Assembly: GCA_011037195.1 (NCBI GenBank)
Contig: JAAEAF010004380.1
Span: forward strand, 1 to 64,000
Source of the DNA: Triatoma infestans
Taxonomy: Eukaryota > Arthropoda > Insecta > Hemiptera > Reduviidae
DNA length: 64,000 bases
Reading direction: 5' to 3'
The notes under the pieces are model-generated. The model searched no databases. It saw nothing but the letters and a program-made list of their open reading frames with translations, and was not told where the DNA came from. Position numbers and translations under genes: made by a program. Below are positions 1-9,200 of this stretch, piece by piece; position 1 is the stretch's first letter; each line of letters begins with the position of its first letter.

Positions 1-139
1 GAGCAAAATTTAGTTTTTTGTCCATTTTTATTTTTTCTAAATGTTGGCCAATCATATTGTTTACAATATACATGAATTTGTTGACCTTTAATGTATTATG
101 TTATAAAGAAATTGTGTGAGAATCGGTTAAGATAGAAAC

Positions 140-470
140 ATTCAAATTCCAATGTTTCGACAGAGTTTCCAGTCTTTATCAAGGCTTTAATATCTACATA
201 GTCTTGAGAGATGTGTAAAAAAAAATAAATAAATAAATAAAATAAAGCATTTTTAATGGAAATATAAAGTTACAAAATTTGTACAGCACAGAAATATAAA
301 TAAAGAATATATTAAAAGTTATTAGTTGTCTGTGTTGATTCATTACAAGAATTAAAGTTGAATTAAAATTGTATCACTAAAAATTCGTTTATTCCACATC
401 TCTCAAGCCTATCAAATATATTAAAGACTAGAAAAAGACTGGAAACTCTGTCGAAATGTTGGCATAAATT
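140..470. repeat. foldback (inverted-repeat) element
   Basis: The arms at about 140-215 and 395-470 are imperfect reverse complements of each other. The shared core is the complement pair GACAGAGTTTCCAGTC / GACTGGAAACTCTGTC, followed by CGAAA. The spacer is AT-rich and includes an (AAAT)n run near 222-240. No coding content is visible. It lies in what would be intron 1 of OBP-A, if that gene continues to the left. Confidence 0.6.
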
Positions 471-609
471 AAATTAAATTTTCTTTCTTCTTTCTAAATT
501 AAAGTTTCTGTTTTCTCTTTGTTTCTAAATTAAAGTTTCTTACTTGGACGATCCTCAAACAATTTCTTCATACCATTGTTTTTAATTTGACTTTTCTTTA
601 TTTTTGAAA

Positions 610-1745
610 AATTAATTTCAAGTACTTTTGGATGAGACACGACATCAACTTAACCTCTACGCTTCAACGATATACATGCTTTATGTAAACTAAATAAATA
701 CGTAATATTCAATCTTGAAGAACGTTATGCAATTAGGTATTTAAGAATTGCATTTAGAGAAAGTTATCTGAATGTTTCATACGAGAATTACGATTAATAC
801 TGTAATATTTAAGATACATTAACCTTCCTTAAAGTGTGCCAATTTGGTTTGTTTGATTTGCAATCTGTCTTGATTGTGAACAGAAACGGTCTTCACATTC
901 TTGGGAAAGATCATTCTAACAGAAGATACATGACCAGATTTAAAAAAATTATACTACAATATACTATTATTATTATATTTGTAATAATATGTAATTGTTT
1001 GTAATAATAGGTTTTTGTCTATTATAATACATAAACTCAATTTCACAATAGATGTCTAATCTATTTAGTAGTATTCAACATTAATGTCATAATAGAAAAT
1101 TATGTTATATATTTAATTATTATATACTGTATTATTTTATCTTAATTTCTATTATTTAAGATAAAAAAGTGAAATAAGAGATTATTCTATGCTTAGTACT
1201 ATTTCCGTGAGGTATTTACGAAGATTAATTTAGGTTCGTATTGGCAGAAATGCTAAATAATTTATTTTATAATTAATGTTTTAAAGTATATTATTTAAGT
1301 TATTTATTACTTAGGATACTATTTATGGTTAAAGAAGAACATAGAAAGTAAAACCACTATCAGTCGGGTAATATTTAATATAAATATTTCAAATTCATTT
1401 CATACAGAAGTACTGAGTATTTTTCGAGAGATCACCTACCTTTTTTTTTTATTAAACATCTTGGCTGTAGAAAAAGAAGCGGAAATAAGATATATTATAA
1501 AATCTAATAATTTACCAAAAAATTAGTGGCTACAAAGAAGTAGCATACGACAGCAATAACTGTGAAGATTTTCATCTTAGAGATAGGTGTAAATTAGATG
1601 ACTGTACAGTTTCACCAAGAGTAATTTGATTTATCAGTGTTTAGTGTACTTAATTTGCGTATAATTGGGTATAGAAGTTGGAGGAGAAAAAACTATATTC
1701 TTGCATACCATGTTAATACATTTTAATATTATCATATACGATAAT
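610..1745 (-). repeat. segmental duplication, copy 1 (promoter, exon 1 and part of intron 1 of OBP-A)
   Basis: This block aligns by eye, with many substitutions and small indels, to about 10635-11757. Matching landmarks include 'ACGACAT..TAA.CT..CTCTACGCTTC', 'TTGAAGAA.GTTAT.CAATTAG', 'GGTTAAAGAAGAAC' and 'CTGTACAGTTTCACCAAGA'. It contains OBP-A exon 1 just as copy 2 contains OBP-B exon 1, so the two genes arose by duplication. Homology stops near 1745, where a transposase fragment begins. Copy 2 instead runs into a decayed HLE element. Confidence 0.75.
1516..1575 (-). CDS. OBP-A exon 1: signal peptide of an odorant-binding protein (partial gene)
   Basis: On the minus strand an ATG at 1575 opens 20 codons, MKIFTVIAVVCYFFVATNFL, ending in phase 0 at a GTAAAT donor. 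The peptide has a Lys followed by a hydrophobic core, as in a secretory signal. It aligns codon for codon with exon 1 of OBP-B (MKFFTIIAVV...), which sits in the duplicated block at 10.6-11.8 kb. Differences between the two exons include several conservative replacements and no frameshift. The remaining exons would lie at lower coordinates on the minus strand, off the left edge. I searched 1-610 for an exon 2 and saw none. The position matching the TATA box of OBP-B is degenerate here (1649-1656), so the gene may be weakly expressed, differently regulated or dead. Confidence 0.65.
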
Positions 1746-1759
1746 GACGGAGAGCTTTG

Positions 1760-1952
1760 ATTTCAACCAGACAGCGCAACATGCCACACAGCGCGCGACA
1801 CAATATTTATTGCAGGAAACATTCGATGATCTCATAATTTCACGTAATGGACCTGTGGATTGGCTTCTACGATCGTGTGATATCACACCTATGGATTATT
1901 TTCTGTGGGGATATGTGAAGTCGCTGGTCTACGGCCTGAAAGACCGTGGCTA
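1760..1952 (+). pseudogene. mariner-type (Tc1/mariner superfamily) transposase fragment, frameshifted
   Basis: Two frames together give the C-terminal half of a DD(E/D) transposase of the kind common in insects. The first part (about 1763-1810) reads as PDSATCHTARDT, which resembles the QxDGAxCHxA block around the second catalytic Asp. After a frame change the text ISRNGPVDW..RSCDITPMDYF and LWGYVKSLVY (about 1836-1936) carries the third catalytic Asp and the conserved D(L/I)TP(L/M)D(Y/F)FLWGYVK motif. N-terminal DNA-binding and first-Asp regions are missing and a stop follows at 1951. It is a dead fragment adjoining the 5' side of the OBP-A promoter block. Confidence 0.75.
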
Positions 1953-2130
1953 GTCTTCCCAGACTCATCGAGATATTGCATCTCCTGGCTACTGTAGAAA
2001 TTTTGATTAAAAAATAATTTCATTTTTATATAGACTATTCAGAATATTTTAATGATTTTGTCCTTAATTCATCTTATAACTCATGTAATTCTCTCAATAA
2101 TAACTATATATATTTTTTTTTTATTATTTA

Positions 2131-2348
2131 AGGCGTCTCAACATCTGTGGTCATTTGCGCCCGGAGCCTTCTCAGTGCAATGCCGGCCTCCGGACAGTGT
2201 TCTCCCGTTACAGACAACACTGTCCATCACCGAACAGTGGGCTGTAAGGGCTCCTAGGAAGAGGAAATCTAAGGGCAGCACGACTGGATTCGAACCCGTG
2301 ATCTCCACGTTGCTAGTCCAGCGCGCTACCACTGAGCTAATCCCTTCC
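2131..2348 (-). mobile_element. SINE-1 (tRNA-derived SINE), near full length
   Basis: Read on the minus strand, it begins GGAAGGGATTAGCTCAGTGG (A-box-like) and has GGTTCGAATCC (B box), i.e. a tRNA-like pol III promoter head. The body has an 'ACAGTGTT..AACACTGT' hairpin and ends in GATGTTGAGACGCCTTAAAT. Related copies are at 17635, 22404 (split), 36772, 43728 and 63142. The tRNA head is followed by non-tRNA sequence, so it is not a functional tRNA gene. Confidence 0.85.
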
Positions 2349-3127
2349 CTATAACTATATTTAAATATTATTTTATGGGAAAATTGCACATATTTTTAAG
2401 GATGAAAATGGCAGGATGTTTGCCGAAACATCAAGGAATATGTGTGTATAAAAATAAAATACACCATTAAAAGGCTGCAAAAAACTTAGTTATATTTTGG
2501 CATCCTTGCAAGAAAATCACACAAAATCAGTTACACTTAAGAAAATTAGCGTTTACAATTTTTAATATTAATAACAAATACTTTAATTGAGAAAATCCTC
2601 TATATATATAAAAAAAAAACTTGTGTGTCTGCCATAGCTATTAGTTTCTCTTTTTTTTATTTTTTGTAACATTAAGCCGATTACATGGGTCATCGTTCCT
2701 CTTTGTTCCTCTTGCTGAAAATAATTTATATCCCAATAATATTATTTCGAGATTATGTGAAAGAATGGAACGTAATATTTCTACTGCTATTGTTTTCACA
2801 ATTATTGTGTATTTATTTATCATGTTAAAATTTATTAATTATTTATTTTTTTAGTTTTAATTATTAATTAATTATTTATTTTCGTTTTTCTCAATAATAA
2901 CATTCTATATTGATCAACTATATTGGCATTTCTATTGCTGAGTATAAATAAATAATAAAATAACGGACAAATTGAAATAAAGAATCGATATCAATATGAT
3001 GAGAAAAAGTCACCGTGGTAGCTGATAAGAGCGCAGTCTCAAATATTTAGTAGTATTATTTTTTAATAAATCATTAGTAAATATTCCAGAAAAAAAAACA
3101 TGCATTACTTTATATAATATAAATTTT
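2349..3127. other. AT-rich stretch downstream of OBP-B
   Basis: No gene is visible. The sequence is low-complexity A/T-rich DNA with several AATAAA strings on the minus strand; the one at 2875-2880 is a plausible poly(A) signal for OBP-B, about 250 nt past its stop. Around 2400-2440 there is a GGATGAAAATGGCAGG..TTTGCC-GAAAC hairpin-plus-GAAAC motif. It resembles the hammerhead-like cores found elsewhere in this window but lacks the consensus. Confidence 0.4.
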
Positions 3128-3225
3128 TTATACAACAAAACTTGGAGACATTTGGGATTTATTCGGTAGAGCGCAGCGGTAGGCATCATAGGCTACTTGG
3201 CATTCGTCCTTATTGTCATAAACAA
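3128..3225 (-). CDS. OBP-B exon 6 (Cys5, Cys6 and stop)
   Basis: The acceptor is TTGTTTAG. The exon encodes (F)VYDNKDECQVAYDAYRCALP and a short tail ending FVV, then TAA at 3130-3128. It carries the C5-X8-C6 pair. Unlike OBP-C, no further intron follows C6. Confidence 0.88.
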
Positions 3226-6200
3226 CTAAACAAAAAATGGAAAAAAATTAGTGATTTTATATAAAACAAAAAAGCACGTTTTTAAATGTAAAATTTTTAC
3301 AACTTACAATTATCTTTACAATCCTTGAACATTTTTTCTAATTCGTCATATGGAGGAGGTATGAAAGATTTATGAGAATCTAATATTTTGTCAAAATCTA
3401 CCTTACCGTTGACATACTGAAAAAAATGAAATAAAATATTATGCTGATTGTGAAATATGTTCAATAGAAAACTAAATCATTTATAGGAAGCCGATAGCAG
3501 TTGATTAACATAACATTCAAGTAATATGCGGTTTTTTTTTTATAAAAAAAAAAGCTGCATAAAATATTCTAACTGCAAGCCTCAAATTTTATTTTGGAAT
3601 GTTTATAGTGGTATTCGTTAATCTTATTTTGAGGAAACCCCTCTGGTGACTGAGACGGCATAGTCTAAAGTTATAGTTAACAACATGCCTATTGCATAAA
3701 TAAATTATATCCATAATAAATTTCTAAATAAAGTGAAGGATACACAAGTAATTAAAAATAGCATATATTATGTGGGTTAATGTAGTATTTTAAAGGAATG
3801 CATTGAATTCATGTTCTTCCAGTTGTTGCGATTTTCACAAAAATGGCTCTAACAATTTTCTTTAACCTAGTATAAATAGCCCATATTTTGTGAGTTAATA
3901 TACTATTTGATTGAAATATATTGAATTAATTTTTTATAAAAAAAAAAATCGAGAAAACTGAAAAAAATATCATTACGATTTTATAGTAAAGTGGAATTTG
4001 TTGTTGACGGTTTTTCTTGTCGTTGATCATTTGACAAATTCACACAGTGGTTTTAATGAGAAGTGGCACAACATATTTGTTGTGCAGTTCATGAAGTGCC
4101 AGAAATGTGGAACTGCGTATGGATTTTATAATACTGGTAGGGGAAATATCTCAAAAACTAAAGATCTCAGGTAGTTCATATTCCGGTTAGGTACTACCAT
4201 AGACATGAAGGTTTCCGACAAAATCCTTCAAAAGAAGTGCGACTTTACTGAATGGTTGTTACCAGTTTTTGCGATTTTCTCAAAAATGGCTCTAACGATT
4301 TTCTTTAAACTTCGTACGCTATACACATGCATATCAAACACTTTTATTTGAAACATTTACCCGTGGAAAGTGTAGTTTTTGGTGGCTCCGAGCGAACAGT
4401 AGCGCTATGCTTTCCTTTTAAGTACCTCTTCAACAAAAGTGTGATTCTGTAACCTACTTAATATTAATACCCATTAGAACCAATGATAGAATCCAAATTT
4501 AAAGAGATTCTGTTAACCGGAAGTGAACCATTTCACAATAAGTTTTCGAGTTTTTTTTGGATTTTCTTGAAAACTACTAAAAATGATTTTCTTGAAACTT
4601 GGAATTATCATCGTATAGATAAAGGTCGCATTACTTTTATTAGCGACTTTTTTCCGAAAATAATTATGTTAAGAGTTTTGTGGGTCCCTAAGTTTATCGT
4701 TAAAATTGTAAAATTCCACAAGCTTTGTTTGTTTTGACAAAGGATGCTCCACACAAGTCCGCTCAAGTATAAACCCTACCAACCTTTTTTTATGTCAGTC
4801 CAACTAAACATTGTGAACGTTGAAATGTAAAGAATATGTGTTAACTATGTTGAATTCACTGCAATAAGTGTGAGCTAAGGGATTGTCTTGACTCTGCTAG
4901 TATAGAAAATTATTGAATTGAGAATGATAATGGAGTACATCTCCGTTAATTATTATGAAAGAACTTTAAGATGGAAGGGTTCAAAGCAGAATTGTTTAAT
5001 GTCAGTTTTATTTGACATAAATTTAGAAATAATTTTGTCTAAAAAAAAAGTTAATTGGACAAAGGTTTTTAGGCCGATTTTTGAACCGATTTCTTGTAGA
5101 TAAGAACCAAAGTGGAAGAGATATTGAACATTGTAAAGAAAATTAAGAGATCAAAGATACTAATTTTTTAGAATAAGTGCTAGATGAAGTTTTTCAGAGA
5201 TTGAGACAAAGAGATGGTTTGGAGTAGCAAGAAAAGCAAAGAATATTAAAATGAAAATAAGGGCAGAATTTTTTGTATTTCGTCATTGAAGATATTTTCC
5301 TTTACATGTCTGAGACGCAAAAGTGATCAGTTAGAATTATCACCAATTAGTGAGAATAATTCGGGGAAGTACATGTGAAGTATAAACCTGGTCGAATGGG
5401 TTCCTGAGAGATGATGGATAAAGAGCCCAAAACTAATGGGTTGGAAGAGTAATTGGCCGGAGTATTGGGCAGAAAGAGGAAGATTCGCAGGATAGAAGGA
5501 AGTGGGGAAATATATGGAATCACACTCTTTAGCTAGGGAAAACAAAGTACTAGTAGAAACAAAGTAAGATCGAATCCTGTCAAACTTCTCTATGTTAACA
5601 AAGCAAATCTCAATTTGAAACTATAAATAATAATAGTACTTACATATCTATAACTGTAAATAATATTAGCACTTACATATCTATAACTGTAAATAATAAT
5701 ACTACTTACATACCTATATGGAAATAATAATAGTACTTACTTATCTATAACTGTAAATAATGATAGTACTTACATATCTATACTTGTAAATAATAATAGT
5801 ACTTACGTATCCACTTTCTTTCAAATAGCAGCTTAACAAACACTGTAATCAAGTAATAATGTTATTTTCATTTTGGAATAGAAAAACTTTACAATAATTA
5901 AATTATCATATTTATATAATTTACTTTTTCGTTTTGCGTGCTAGCCTGTTTTTGATGTCTGACCAATTGATTAGCCACCTCTGAAAAATAATATTTAAAT
6001 GCAAAATCTATTAAGGTTAGTAATAAATGATAGAATGTTGAATAAATGAATGAATGAATGATAAATGATAAATGGTTAGTAAATGAATGAATGAATGAAT
6101 AAATGATGGAATGAATGTTTCTATAAATAGAAAAAGAAGAAATAAATTTGATTAAAAGCAACTTCGATAAAATAAATAAGTAAAGGAATGTTATTTACAC

Positions 6201-9200
6201 TCGGTTCAGTTATTGACCCATACGAGCTTACGTCTGACCGAGAGTGCAAACATACTTCATTCACGTATTTTTTACTATTAATTTCTTTCTGCAATCGTAT
6301 TATATTGGTTCTGAATTTATATAAATATTGAAATATATGTAAAGGTGCAAATATTAGGACTGTATTTTACTTCCAGTCAAATATTCCTCTCTCACGCTTT
6401 CTCTCTGTATAACCTGCACTATTTGTTTTTTTTTTCTAAAGTACGAACCGTATATTTAGGGAAATGACAGTTTGGAGAACCAATCATAAAGAATTATCTA
6501 AGCTTAAAATAAAAATAAAAACATTCAGTGCTTGTTAAAAAATACCAAGAAGTCTGAAGTCTGAAGAACGCATCCTGAAGATGGGCGAACGCCCGAAACC
6601 GGTCGATGACCACAAAATGAAGCAGGCTACCACGGAAAATGTCTCTGATGAAAAAATACCAAGGTTGAAGAAAATTGGGCCACGAAAATATAATTTTACC
6701 AAATATTTTTTCAGTTTTCCAAATATTTAGCGATATTTTAGAAAGTTTGTAGGCGTTCAGTATTCGTAAGCAGTTAATTTGCAAAATTTTTCAGATTTAC
6801 TTGACTAGAAGAATTCTTCAGTTCTGTGGGATGGAGCTTTAAATTGCTCTCTACTGTAACTACCGCTTCTAACCGTTACAAAATATCAAAATATTGAAGC
6901 AACTGTATGTTTAGAACAAATTCAAATTTGGTTGTTAAAATTCTGAGAAATGCAGAAACAGGAAATAGATGAATCTGTATCTTTAGGTTTTGGGAAAGTC
7001 GCAACTTGTATTCCCCCTTCTACTTTGCTGTTTAGAATATAATTTTCTTACTTCATTATTGTGAACGGTTCTAATACTTGTAATGGTATTCTAGTACTTT
7101 AGTCATAGTAATGGTGTTCTATTGCTTAGTACATCATTTTTTTTCTCAAATTAATGTAGTTAATGATATTTTTTATTTTAAAAAGAAATTTAAGATAAAA
7201 AAGAATTACTTAATTTATAGTTGGTATTGTGGAAAATTGACATTCAAATAATTAGTTACCAATGTGGAAAACTATATTTCTGGGTAATTATTTCTACTTT
7301 TCATCCACGCAGTAGAAAACCGATCGAATCGATCTATACAAATTGAATTGCTTCAAGGGTTCTAGGCCAGTGTCTCAGCAAATAACAGGAACATTGACCG
7401 CCAGCACTCACACACAATTTATTATGATCTCCAACCATTGGTGGATGGCAATAATCAATTGGACTTAGCACACACTTTCTTATTACAAGCATCATAGATG
7501 ATTATGTTCTGCGCATTAACCCCGCCCAAACGATACCGCTCTAGATCATTCATTTGGTTTTGTGGTATTAATGTTGGTTTTGTGGAGCCAATCGGTCCAC
7601 AGATCTATGAACATCTTAATTTTCCAAACCTTATTTCCATTTCTAAAACCTTATTCAAAAGAATTTTAACCATTGTTGCAAGTTACCGATTAATTATTGT
7701 ACACCATTTAAATGAGGATAAGAATGACTGTTATGAGTATAAATGAAGATTGTTGGGTGCGATGGTGAATTGCAATTTTTAGATATTTGTTGTGATCAGA
7801 AAAGAGAATACTTTTCTGAGAAATACTAGCTTCTAATGTTAAAGGGAAATTATTCAAAACTATCCGATAGAAAATTAAGGCATGAGGATAGTTAGTTGGC
7901 ATATGTTAGTTAACATATGCAGAATTCTTTAAGGTTCCAGATCAACATACGGTACCTAAATTATTGGCACTAACGAATAACCCAATCAAACTTACGCACA
8001 TTAAGATAAGGAAAAGAGGAATATATTTATAGGTTCATTAAGATATTGAGACGCAAATCGCCTGATAAACCAACTTATATTTCCGATCATTCTAGCGCTC
8101 ATCCCAGTGAGCTTGATATTGGCCTAATAAAAAATATTAACTCTGTTATTACTTCTGATTGCCACTGTGCCCTCTCGTCAGATCACAACCCTGTTTTTTA
8201 AGCATTGGTGGTAAAGTTAAGACCCTACCCACGAGGAGGTATGTGTACAACTATAAAGCTGACGACTGGAAAAAAATTAAGATCACTAATGAACAATAAA
8301 TTAAGTATAAATCCTCAGGCAGTACATTATAATGATATCGACATGTTGGTAGAGAACTTTTAAAATGTCCTAATAAAAAGCCGCAAATGAATCTATTCCA
8401 AAAATAACTATAAATACAAATTCTCAGCAATTGCCGCGAATTATTTCAGCTTTAATAAAAATTAAAAATATAATTAAGAAAGCATTCTCACATAAACACC
8501 GACACCGTTGGTTGAAGAGAACTCTAAATAAGCTAATTGTATTTATCTCTAAACTATTGCAGCTCCACAGAAACCTATAATGGAGTAACACCCTCTCTCA
8601 GTTATCTCCTCGTGATAACAAATTATGCAAAATAGTCAAAGGTGTGCAAAATAAAAGTCTACATATCCCACCACTTTCTTTAAACATTAATGCCCAGTAA
8701 GTAGCGCTTAGTAGCTATGCATACACTGCTAAACACAAAGCCACAATCTTAGCAGACTTTTTTGAACACTGATATCGTTGTGCCTTCTTTTACACGCCCT
8801 GTACTCTCTACCACCAAAACATTTGTTGGCCCTATAGACAAACATACCAATTGCAAGTTAACCTGCCCCAAAGAATTGAAAGCAGTTATTTCTAAATTAA
8901 GAAACAATAAATCACCCGGGATTGATGGTATCAGCAACAGGCTAATTAAAAATATTTCAAAAAAAAGCTTAATACACCTCACTAAAATTATTCATTACAT
9001 TTTAATGTTCGGATATCTTCCTAAACTGTGGAAAACTGCTAAAGTAATAGTAATTCCTAAACCAAGTAAAGATTTGTTCTTATCTAGCAGTTATCGCCCC
9101 ATTTCGCTATTGCCATGCCTAAGTAAAATTATCGAACCAATTATTCTAAAAAGACTCAGTTCATTTGTTGAGGACAATAATCAGATTTCTTGTGAACAGT

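Noticed and set aside
540..600. Possible OBP-A exon 2 on the minus strand (KNNGMKKLFEDRP..)
   Set aside because: No Cys, wrong length and no convincing acceptor; it does not match exon 2 of OBP-B or OBP-C.
5630..5810. Direct-repeat array considered as CRISPR
   Set aside because: Units are contiguous with no unique spacers, in animal DNA, and are explained by tandem duplication of a splice-donor region.
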